From positions 1-64,000 of the forward strand of contig JBGUBD010000009.1 of assembly GCA_041821185.1 (NCBI GenBank): DNA of 64,000 bases, given 5' to 3'. The stretch's first letter is position 1, and each line of letters begins with the position of its first letter. Position numbers and translations under genes: made by a program. The notes under the pieces are model-generated. The model saw only the letters and a program-made list of their open reading frames with translations. It searched no databases and was not told the origin of the DNA. This document shows positions 18,003 to 25,529 of this stretch, piece by piece. Source of the stretch: Phycisphaerales bacterium AB-hyl4. GTDB taxonomy: Bacteria > Planctomycetota > Phycisphaerae > Phycisphaerales > Phycisphaeraceae.

Positions 18003-18854
18003 TTAGAAGTCGAGATAGAGTCCGACGAGTCCGGTGAGGAAATCGGATCGTGGGTTGCCGATGGCGTCGGCGTCGGTCCAGTAGTAGGTGAGGTTTGCGC
18101 CGAGGCTCCAGCTGCCGTAGTCGGCGGGGATGAAGGTCAGGGGCATGCCGGCGGAGACGCCGAGGGCGGCGTATCCGAAGCCGTTGTCTGCGTAGAAGCC
18201 GTCGATGCCGAAGGCGACTTCTGCGGGGAGTGAGAAGGTGACGGGGAAGTCGCCGTCGGGCATGACGGTGTATTCGGGTTCGATTCCGAAGACGAAGACC
18301 GTGCCGCCGGTGAAGTCGGGGTCTGGGCCGTGGAGGCGGGTGTGTGCGATGAGCGAGGGGTTGAAGGCGAAGCCTTCGAAGAGCAGATCGCTGTCGTCGA
18401 AGCCGAGGACGACGTCGAATACTTCTTCCGTGCCTTCGTCGGTGTAGAACCAGGCCTGGTAGACGAGGTCGACGCGGAAGCGGTCGATGTTTTTGCCGAT
18501 GCCCAGGTACCAGTCAACTTCGTTGATGGGTCCGCCGAGGGGTCCGCGGTCGGATTCGCGGATGTCGAACCAGACGCCTGTGGTGACATCGAAGTAGTCG
18601 AAGTCGATGGAGACTTCGGAGAAGGCGAAGACGGAGGGTCGGCTCCAGCTGCTCCCGGCGCCCCAGACGTCCGTGCCGTACGAGATGAAGTGCGAGGAGA
18701 CTTCCGTGCCGAGTGCGCCGGAGACGCGAAGGCCGTCGGGCACGGCGATGCCCGGGTCGTCCTGAGCGACGGCGGTGGCGGCGGCCCCCCCTGTGATGGC
18801 GGTCGCCAGTGCGGCGGCCGCGGCGATGTGTCCACGTCCCTGAATTCGATGCAT
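18003..18854 (-). CDS. Outer-membrane beta-barrel (porin-like) protein
   Basis: This 283-aa protein has a signal peptide (MHRIQGRGH then an Ala-rich run, cleavage after VAQ). The rest alternates aromatic/hydrophobic and polar residues in beta-strand fashion and ends in the terminal-strand signature LVGLYLDF, with a C-terminal Phe as in outer-membrane barrels. GGAGAG lies before the ATG at 18852-18854. It stands directly upstream of urtABCDE on the same strand, so a role in moving urea or amides across the outer membrane is a reasonable inference. The barrel family itself was not recognised. Confidence 0.75.
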   Translation of the reverse strand: MHRIQGRGHIAAAAALATAITGGAAATAVAQDDPGIAVPDGLRVSGALGTEVSSHFISYGTDVWGAGSSWSRPSVFAFSEVSIDFDYFDVTTGVWFDIRESDRGPLGGPINEVDWYLGIGKNIDRFRVDLVYQAWFYTDEGTEEVFDVVLGFDDSDLLFEGFAFNPSLIAHTRLHGPDPDFTGGTVFVFGIEPEYTVMPDGDFPVTFSLPAEVAFGIDGFYADNGFGYAALGVSAGMPLTFIPADYGSWSLGANLTYYWTDADAIGNPRSDFLTGLVGLYLDF

Positions 18855-19063
18855 AAACGCTCTCCTTTCAAGCGTGTTGCCGTCCGCCGATGCTCGGCGT
18901 GGTTGTGACGGCGGTTTGTCGTGGTCGGAGCGGGCCGACACCCTGTCAGCCATCGCGACCGTGGCGTCGCTCCCCCAAGCGTCCGCCTGGGAAGCTTGGT
19001 AAGAGGCAAAGGTTGTGCCACGGGGACGAAAATGCTTATTTGCAGGGTTTAGGTTTGATGAGG

Positions 19064-19080
19064 TGCCTAATGATTGGGCA
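19064..19080. promoter_or_regulatory. 17-bp palindrome in the divergent porin/sigma intergenic region
   Basis: TGCCTAATGATTGGGCA is an odd-centred palindrome with 7 of 8 arm positions matching. It sits 209 bp upstream of the barrel-protein/urt unit and 176 bp upstream of the sigma factor gene, within the 400-bp divergent gap 18855-19255. A regulator binding site is possible. Nothing else recognisable was seen in the gap. Confidence 0.3.
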
Positions 19081-19255
19081 TGGTGTCGATGGCTGCGCAG
19101 TAAACGGGTGGTGCGTTGGCGGTCGGTTGTGAGGGCTTTGGGAATTGGTTGGGTTGTCATACTTGAACGGAAGGGGGTGGTTGTGCAATACTGGAGGGCT
19201 GCGGGCGTCACGGTTTTTCGGCGTGCGGTCCGGGGGCGGGGGGGACCAAAGCTTT

Positions 19256-19909
19256 ATGAATGGATCAGACAAGCAACGCAATGCTGGCACGCTGGCGATT
19301 ACCGGCGGGCCGACGGGGAAGTCGTCTGTCGATGGCGATGGCGAGCTGTCGGATCGCGAACTGATGCGGCGGGTGGTTGACCGGGACCGCACGGCGCTGG
19401 CGGAGCTGTACGACCGTTACAGCCATTACGTGCAGGCGGCGTGCCTTCGTGTGCTGGCGAACATGACGGACGCGGAGGATGTGACGGTTCAGGTGTTTAT
19501 CGAGGTGTGGGAGCGGCCGGGGCGATTCGAAGCGAGCCGGGGTGAGTTTGTGACGTATCTGATGATTTTGGCGCGTTCGCGGGCGACGGACCTGCGTCGA
19601 TCGCAAACACGTCGTCGGCAGTTGATGCGGAATGCGGCTGACGAGTTGATTATGCCGATGGTGGATACGACGACGCCAGCGGAGTCGGCATCGTGGCGTG
19701 AGCGTCGCGGGCGGGTCCGTCGGGCGTTATCGCGGTTGGGCGAGCTCCAGCGTGAAGCGGTGGAGCTGGCTTTTCTGGAAGGGCTCAGTCATCGGGAGGT
19801 TGCTGAGCGGCTGAACACGCCGCTTGGAACAATTAAGACTCGTATCCGTCTAGGGCTCATCCAGTTGCGTGACTCGTTGCGTACTATGGGGGAAGGTGAC
19901 GAACCATGA
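19256..19909 (+). CDS. ECF-type RNA polymerase sigma factor
   Basis: A 217-aa sigma-70-family protein with only regions 2 and 4. Region 2 covers LAELYDRYSHYVQAACLRVLANMTDAEDVTVQVFIEVW (about residues 55-92). Region 4 shows LGELQREAVELAFLEGLSHREVAERLNTPLGTIKTRIRLGL (about 158-198), with a clear helix-turn-helix. The N-terminal 35 residues are polar and poorly constrained, and a later start is possible. The stop overlaps the start of the anti-sigma gene (ATGA), typical of a co-regulated pair. Confidence 0.92.
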   Translation: MNGSDKQRNAGTLAITGGPTGKSSVDGDGELSDRELMRRVVDRDRTALAELYDRYSHYVQAACLRVLANMTDAEDVTVQVFIEVWERPGRFEASRGEFVTYLMILARSRATDLRRSQTRRRQLMRNAADELIMPMVDTTTPAESASWRERRGRVRRALSRLGELQREAVELAFLEGLSHREVAERLNTPLGTIKTRIRLGLIQLRDSLRTMGEGDEP

Positions 19910-20826
19910 GCTGCGAATATTCTTCAGAACGGTTGATGTTGTACCTGGCCGGCACGCTGGAAGCGGACGAGGAGTGTGCGATCGAAGCGCATCTTCGCGA
20001 CGGCTGCATGGCGTGCGAGGCCCGACTGGCTGAAGGGCGTCGTGTGCTCGATGAGATTCCGTTGGCGCTGGAGCCGCGTGCGGTTCGGCCGGCGGTGCGT
20101 GATCGTTTGATGGCGCGGATTGCCGAGCATGCGGACGAGGACGCGCCGGCGGCGATGCGTCTGACGCGGTCGGAAGCGGCGTCGGCGGCATCGGCGGCGA
20201 CGTCGGTGGGGTCTGCGGGGGCGCAGCCGACGGGAGCTGCGTCGGGTCTGCGGCGATGGTCGTGGATCGGCGGGATCGGTGCGTGTGCGGCCGCGGCAGC
20301 GCTGGCGGCGGGCGTGACGTTTACGACGATGGACCGGCAGGTGCAGCGCCAGGCTGAGGCCGTGGCGTTGTGGCAGGTCGAGGTGGAGCAGTACCAGAAG
20401 CGGCTGGCGGACTCGGACACGCGGACGGTTCGGCTGGAGCAGCTGGCGGATATGGCGGCAGAGCTTTACGCGACGTTCCGCTCCTCACCGGTGGAAATGG
20501 TCCGAATGAAGGGGATAGACGAGTACCAGGACACGTCGGCCAGGCTGATCTGGGATCGCAGCCGAAACGTGGGGCATTTTGTGGGGCCGGAAGGCTTCCG
20601 CCCGCCGGACGGTCGTCGGCTGAAGCTGTGGCTGGTGTCCGGGGACGAAGAAGCCCTGTCCGCAGGCACGTTCGCACTGGACGAGTCGGGCTGGGCCCGC
20701 TTTGACATCGGCATGCCGGAGGTCGATTTCAGCACCTTCGATGCGGCCTATATCAGCTATGACGATGGCGATGACGCGGACGGCGTGTCGAAGCCTCGCC
20801 GAGTGCTGTTGAGCGGCAATTTCTAA
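19906..20826 (+). CDS. Membrane anti-sigma factor with RskA-like C-terminal domain
   Basis: A 306-aa partner of the adjacent sigma factor. The N-terminal cytoplasmic part has a His29-x4-Cys34-x2-Cys37 cluster resembling the zinc-binding anti-sigma domain, though spacing differs from the common HxxxCxxC. One membrane span covers about residues 119-139, followed by a coiled-coil-like stretch. The extracytoplasmic end (about 225-306: KLWLVSGDEEALSAGTFALDESGWARFDI) is typical of the RskA domain. It would hold the sigma factor at the membrane until a signal arrives. The signal and the regulon are unknown. Confidence 0.85.
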   Translation: MSCEYSSERLMLYLAGTLEADEECAIEAHLRDGCMACEARLAEGRRVLDEIPLALEPRAVRPAVRDRLMARIAEHADEDAPAAMRLTRSEAASAASAATSVGSAGAQPTGAASGLRRWSWIGGIGACAAAAALAAGVTFTTMDRQVQRQAEAVALWQVEVEQYQKRLADSDTRTVRLEQLADMAAELYATFRSSPVEMVRMKGIDEYQDTSARLIWDRSRNVGHFVGPEGFRPPDGRRLKLWLVSGDEEALSAGTFALDESGWARFDIGMPEVDFSTFDAAYISYDDGDDADGVSKPRRVLLSGNF

Positions 20827-21040
20827 AAATGACAACGTGGGTTCCGGGTTCGGAGCGATGGCCTGTTCAGGTGCGGGAGTCGGCTTGCGCGTTTGGTCTG
20901 TGTGGCCGAAGCGTGCGGTGCAAGATCCGCGACTGAATGGTTGTGGGTGTGCCGCAGGGCGGTCGCATCTGGCTGACCCATGTAATCACAGCGGGCGTCG
21001 AAAGCTTCGCTGTCACGTTGCCGTCACGTCCCCGTAATCC

Positions 21041-21071
21041 AAATGTAGCGGCGGGGCTAAACGCTGCATTT
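21041..21071. repeat. Stem-loop in the anti-sigma/lacI-type gap
   Basis: The arms AAATGTAGCG and CGCTGCATTT match at 9 of 10 positions, with an 11-nt loop (GCGGGGCTAAA). The loop carries the GGGGCTAA motif seen beside the family B hairpins. The gap 20827-21354 contains no supported gene. Its right end holds the LacI-type promoter region. Confidence 0.4.
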
Positions 21072-21292
21072 GAGCTGAACCCGTTCTAAGCATACTCGAG
21101 CCAAACGTTGCGGCCGCAAGCATCGCAGAGCGATCTGCTTTGGCATTCAATGTCAGGTGTGCGGCATCGATCGGCTGTACGACCTGTCCGAGCACCTCTC
21201 CGTCGCCAGCTTCGCGATCACCAACACCTGCCCAATTGCTTGCCAGTCAAGTCAGCCTCGGTTGAAAAGCGGGGGCAGGGTGCAAAAAGTAA

Positions 21293-21335
21293 TTGACATT
21301 CGTTGCGATACGATATACTTTCGTTGCGGTACGAA
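21293..21335 (+). promoter_or_regulatory. Promoter with two LacI-type operator palindromes
   Basis: TTGACA (21293-21298) and TATACT (21314-21319) form a -35/-10 pair with a short 15-bp spacer. Two near-identical 16-bp sites, TTCGTTGCGATACGAT (21299-21314) and TTCGTTGCGGTACGAA (21320-21335), are 21 bp apart, two helical turns. Each has TTCGT...ACGA(A) arms around a central CG, the usual plan for LacI-family operators. They lie in the -35/-10 spacer and just after the -10, 20-56 bp before the LacI-family gene, so autorepression is likely. Confidence 0.6.
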
Positions 21336-21354
21336 CAGGATATAGGGGTGCTTC

Positions 21355-22386
21355 ATGGCCACGATCAGTCATATCGCCAAATCCAGCGGGCTCTCCCGGA
21401 CCACGGTGGCGGAAGTGCTTCGCAACAAGCCCGGCTACAGCGAGCAGACCCGGGCGAAGGTCTTAAAGTTTGCTCAACAATTGAATTACCGCCCGAACTA
21501 CCTGAGTAAGGCCCTTGCCGGCGGCCGCAGCATGACCATCGGCCTGCTGGTCTCGTCGATCGATACCCCCAACGAAGTCGAGACCATGCGTGCGATTGAG
21601 ACGTCGGCCCGCGATGAAGGCTGGCTGACGTTTCTGCTGGGCTGGGAAGAAGATCTCGACGAAACGCTTTGCTCGCATGTGGATGGTCTGGTCAGTCGAC
21701 GGGTTGACGGCATTGTGCTGTATCGCACTCGGCCGTTGCCGACCAACGCGCGGAAACGGCTGGACAACTGCGGCGTGCCGGTGGTGTATCTGGGCTGGGT
21801 GCCGGATGATGCGCTGCACCTCGTGCGCGACGAGCGCAATACGGCGATTCACCAGTTGGCGGAGCATCTGGCGTCGCTCGGGCATCGACGGGTTGCTTAC
21901 GTTCATTCCTACTTCGACACGCTTTACCCGGATCGTCGGCTGCGCCATTTTCAGCATGCCATGGCGGCGAATGACATTGAACTGGAAGTGTCGGAGCGGT
22001 GGTATTTGCCGCGCGGGATCGAGCACGAACTTGCCAGCTACCAGATCGCGAGCAAGGCTTCGCTTACCAACGGCCCGACCGCCATCCTCGCCCACAACGA
22101 TCGCTCGGCTCGCGGCATCATGACCGCGCTGCATGAGCGTGGGGTGCGCGTGCCGCACGACATCGCGGTGGTCGGCTTCGGCGATTCGCCCCAGGCGCTC
22201 GCGGGTCGGCCGGGCCTGACCACCATTCGCCAGCCCAACACCGAGCTTGGCCAGGAAGTGTTCAAGCTGCTGCATCAACTGATTGAACAACCCGAGTTGG
22301 CGACCAGAAGAAAGCAGGTCGTCATTCACTGCGAACTTATCGTGCGGGGTTCCACGTCGCCTGACCATGTCGACGAAACGGCATGA
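21355..22386 (+). CDS. LacI family transcriptional regulator
   Basis: A 343-aa protein. The N-terminal LacI helix-turn-helix (TISHIAKSSGLSRTTVAEVLRN, residues 3-24) is followed by the hinge helix (NYRPNYLSKALAGG, about 43-56). The periplasmic-binding-protein-like ligand domain begins at MTIGLLVSS and ends with GFGDSPQALAGRPGLTTIRQPN, the usual LacI C-terminal pattern. The effector is unknown; the downstream secreted LamG and glycosidase-like genes suggest a saccharide. Two operator-like sites precede it. Confidence 0.93.
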   Translation: MATISHIAKSSGLSRTTVAEVLRNKPGYSEQTRAKVLKFAQQLNYRPNYLSKALAGGRSMTIGLLVSSIDTPNEVETMRAIETSARDEGWLTFLLGWEEDLDETLCSHVDGLVSRRVDGIVLYRTRPLPTNARKRLDNCGVPVVYLGWVPDDALHLVRDERNTAIHQLAEHLASLGHRRVAYVHSYFDTLYPDRRLRHFQHAMAANDIELEVSERWYLPRGIEHELASYQIASKASLTNGPTAILAHNDRSARGIMTALHERGVRVPHDIAVVGFGDSPQALAGRPGLTTIRQPNTELGQEVFKLLHQLIEQPELATRRKQVVIHCELIVRGSTSPDHVDETA

Positions 22387-22473
22387 GCGGGCGGGCAAAT
22401 TGGATTCGTGGTTCATATCCCAATTGGACAGTCGGTTCACTTTTGACGTTCAGGAAAGAAAGGACCTTCCATC

Positions 22474-23313
22474 ATGTTTGCGACAATGATCAAAAAGAGC
22501 ACGCTGTGCTTCGCCGTCGGCGGCGCATTGGCAGCCGCATCCCCCGCGAGTGCGGAGATTGTCGGGCTGTGGCACTTTGACGGCGACTACAGCGACGCCT
22601 CGGGCAACGGCAGCACACTTGGCTGGGCGCCTGGTGACGCAGGATTTGACGATACGAACAAGCAAGTCGGCAGCCATGCCCTTCACGCGGGTAACGTCTC
22701 AGGTGTCTCATCCGTGGTCAGGCTCAACTTGGGGCCGGAGGCCAGCGCCTTGGACGGAAAGACCGAAGTAGGGCTTTCTTTCTGGGTTTACCGAAACGCT
22801 GAAGCGACGGGCAGTGCGAGGCTTTTCGCCTTTTCCAAAGGCCAGGAGTCTGACTTCGGGCTGCAACTAACGCACAAATATCAGTCATCAGCACACCAGT
22901 ACTACCTTCAGAATTCGGGACTGGGAGGCTTTGGAGGGCAGTGGGGCCATACGGTTTCCATTCCGTATCAGGAGTGGACACATGTCGCTATCACGTCTGA
23001 TGGAGAGACTGCTCGAATCTTTATTAACAACGTGCAATTATCTTGGACTTCTGCAGTCAACGGCGACGGAATCAATTTAGGTAACTACCTGCACCTTGGT
23101 GGTCAGTCACAAGGCACGGGTGGGCGGATCGATTCGTATATTGATGAGTTCATCATGTATGACGGTGCGACCGACGCTGATTGGGTAGATGGCGTTTACC
23201 AGGCTGGCCTCGCGGGCCAGAACATCCCCGAGCCGGGTAGTGCGGCGTTGGCGTTGGGCGGGGCACTGCTGTTGCTTAGCAGCCGGCGACGTCGCGTGTC
23301 GATGAACAGCTGA
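22474..23313 (+). CDS. PEP-CTERM sorted LamG-domain protein
   Basis: A 279-aa secreted protein. A signal peptide covers residues 1-27 (ending ASPASA). A LamG/concanavalin-like domain (about 28-240) starts at IVGLWHFDGDYSDASGNG, includes EWTHVAITSDGETARIFIN, and ends at the IDEFIMYDGAT strand. The C-terminus is a PEP-CTERM signal: IPEPGSAALALGGALLLLSSRRRR, with PEP, a membrane span and an Arg cluster, cut by an exosortase. AAAGGA lies about 9 nt before the ATG. It probably binds a carbohydrate at the cell surface. The next gene has a similar LamG start (EIVGLWSFD). Confidence 0.88.
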   Translation: MFATMIKKSTLCFAVGGALAAASPASAEIVGLWHFDGDYSDASGNGSTLGWAPGDAGFDDTNKQVGSHALHAGNVSGVSSVVRLNLGPEASALDGKTEVGLSFWVYRNAEATGSARLFAFSKGQESDFGLQLTHKYQSSAHQYYLQNSGLGGFGGQWGHTVSIPYQEWTHVAITSDGETARIFINNVQLSWTSAVNGDGINLGNYLHLGGQSQGTGGRIDSYIDEFIMYDGATDADWVDGVYQAGLAGQNIPEPGSAALALGGALLLLSSRRRRVSMNS

Positions 23314-23407
23314 TCGCAGATCAACAATCGTCCGTGTTCCTCGCAAAGAGAGATATCGGCGGCCGGGGTTGAAAGACCCCGACCACCTTTTCCAGGAAAG
23401 GTGTGTC

Positions 23408-25525
23408 ATGGCGAAAACAGTCCTCCCTGTGATTGCGATTTTGCTGGTCGGATGGTTGCATACCGGCACGGCGGCCGGGGAAGCGATGGCGGGCGAGGTT
23501 GAGATCGTCGGCCTGTGGTCGTTCGACGACGATACGGCTGATCGGACCGGTTCGTGGAGCGGCTTTGGCAGCAGTGCACATGGCGGAATTACCTTGGACG
23601 AGCAGCGCGTCGGCATCGGCGCGTACTCGGCTGTGCACGGGCCGGAAACGCGCACCAACTGGCGGCACCACGCCACCGGGCGCATCATCCTTGCGAACGA
23701 AGCGGCGATCGATGGCGCGACGGCGTTCGGCATGGCGCTATGGGCTCGGCCGGTGAAGGTGTGGACCAGTCGGGGGCGAATCATCAGCTTCGGGCCCGAG
23801 GCGTTCGGCATCGGCAACGTGCCGGGCGATCGGGAGGGGCAGTTTCGTCTGGCCAATGCCGACTTTGTCGACGCAGAGGCGCTGGCGCCTTTCACGCTGC
23901 CGATGGATGAATGGACCCATATCGCCGTGACTGCCGACGGTGAAACGGTTCGCTTGCTGATCAACGGCGAAGTGATCAGTGAAGCGGCGCAGACCGGCCC
24001 GCTTAACGGCGGCGAACAGCTGTATCTCGGCGCAATCGGCAGCGGCGGGGTGGGATTGCTTTCGACGTACATTGACGAGTTGGTGTTCGTTCGCGGCCCG
24101 GCTGACGCCGCGTGGGCGCAATCGATCTACGAAGCCACGCGCTCCGGCGAGCCGTTGCCCTATGAGATGCCGCCGCCTCCGCCATTCGAGCCGGTTGAGC
24201 GAGACACGTCGAAGTACCTTCGGCTGAGCGTCGACGACATCGAACTGACCGCAGGCACGCTCGAACGCATTGATTTCACCGCCACGGAAACTCCGTTGTT
24301 CGGCGTTTATATTCCACAGCGCATGCTCCGCGATGAGGCGGTCACGCGGGAGGTGATTGAGGACCTCGAGGCGCACCATTGCAATACCATCATCGTCCGC
24401 CTGGGCTGGTGTATTGAGCGTGCTTCGCTTTTGCAGTTGTTTCATGAACACAACTTTCGCGTCTTTGTGATTGTTGCGCCGCCTTACGGGGCGGACCTTG
24501 TTCGCGAACATGCTGACGTCGCCCGACGCAATCAAGAGGGTGACACGCTCGACACTGCCTCGTTCTACGATGAAAGATACATCGAGTATTTACGCGAAAC
24601 GTGGTTGGCGGAAGGGCTGAAAGGCCGGGGCATCGACGGTTTGATTCTCGATGAGCCTGCGATGCGCGACTACCGCATCGCGCTGCGTGAAGGCAAGCTT
24701 TATCACGCTCACCCGGCCGAGCAGGCGGCATATCGGCGAATGCATGGTGGGCCCTATCCGAGTGACCTTGACCTCACGGAACATCGCGGGACGCAGGACT
24801 ACGAGCGTGTGATGGCGTTTCGTCGGCGGATGGTGTCCGAGTGGCTGCAACTGGTGGAAGAGGTGGTGCATTCGCGCGGCCCGAACGTGCAGTATCACAT
24901 CGTGGTCACGCCGGACGTGGTGTCGAACTATCGGCATTCGGGTGGGTTTTTGCGGGCGTCGGAAGCGGCCGCGGTGGATGTCGAGGCACTGCTGCGATCG
25001 GACGGCCTGCATGGCATTCAGATGACCGCTTACCTGAATGCATGGGGCGGCCACAGTCCTGCCTGGGCGCAGCAGTTCCTTCCACTTTTTAAAGACAAAG
25101 CACACGAGCACGGCAAAGCTTCGATCTTCTGGGCGCAGGCTTACCTGGAGTCGCAGCGACATGTCGAGCGTGGTATTCAACCGGGCAACGTCGGCCAACT
25201 GATTGACTACACGGTGGGCGAAGGTGTCGATGGCATGTTTGTCTGGAGCTACCGCGGTTTCTCGCAAGACGACTACAACTGGGATGACTATTTCGAAGAA
25301 TTCAGCGAGGCTGCGGCCCGCCATGTCGATCGGCCGGCGGAGGGATTGAAGGTTGAGGTGGTGGACGACAATGCCAACGCGGCGCGGCGTGTTCGCGAGC
25401 TTGGCGCGGGCGAATACCAGTTGCAGATCAGTTTTCCTGAGCCGGGCACTTATACGTTGCGTGTTCGCAATCGGCTGGGGTTTGAGCAGTTGATTCCGGT
25501 TCAGGTACATGCCAGACAGGAGTAA
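23408..25525 (+). CDS. Secreted LamG plus TIM-barrel glycosidase-like protein, no recognised family
   Basis: A 705-aa protein. A signal peptide covers about residues 1-23. An N-terminal LamG domain (about 31-230) resembles the preceding protein. A catalytic-looking module follows (about 255-635), in which EDLEAHHCNTIIVRLGW, GIDGLILDEPAMRDY and EGVDGMFVWSYRGFSQDDYNW look like barrel strands with acidic residues near their ends (Asp-Glu in LDEPA). A small C-terminal beta domain (about 645-705, LQISFPEPGTYTLRVRN) ends the chain. GGAAAGG precedes ATG 23408. I infer a polysaccharide-active enzyme under LacI control, but I cannot place it in a glycoside hydrolase family. Confidence 0.75.
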   Translation: MAKTVLPVIAILLVGWLHTGTAAGEAMAGEVEIVGLWSFDDDTADRTGSWSGFGSSAHGGITLDEQRVGIGAYSAVHGPETRTNWRHHATGRIILANEAAIDGATAFGMALWARPVKVWTSRGRIISFGPEAFGIGNVPGDREGQFRLANADFVDAEALAPFTLPMDEWTHIAVTADGETVRLLINGEVISEAAQTGPLNGGEQLYLGAIGSGGVGLLSTYIDELVFVRGPADAAWAQSIYEATRSGEPLPYEMPPPPPFEPVERDTSKYLRLSVDDIELTAGTLERIDFTATETPLFGVYIPQRMLRDEAVTREVIEDLEAHHCNTIIVRLGWCIERASLLQLFHEHNFRVFVIVAPPYGADLVREHADVARRNQEGDTLDTASFYDERYIEYLRETWLAEGLKGRGIDGLILDEPAMRDYRIALREGKLYHAHPAEQAAYRRMHGGPYPSDLDLTEHRGTQDYERVMAFRRRMVSEWLQLVEEVVHSRGPNVQYHIVVTPDVVSNYRHSGGFLRASEAAAVDVEALLRSDGLHGIQMTAYLNAWGGHSPAWAQQFLPLFKDKAHEHGKASIFWAQAYLESQRHVERGIQPGNVGQLIDYTVGEGVDGMFVWSYRGFSQDDYNWDDYFEEFSEAAARHVDRPAEGLKVEVVDDNANAARRVRELGAGEYQLQISFPEPGTYTLRVRNRLGFEQLIPVQVHARQE

Positions 25526-25529
25526 CGGC

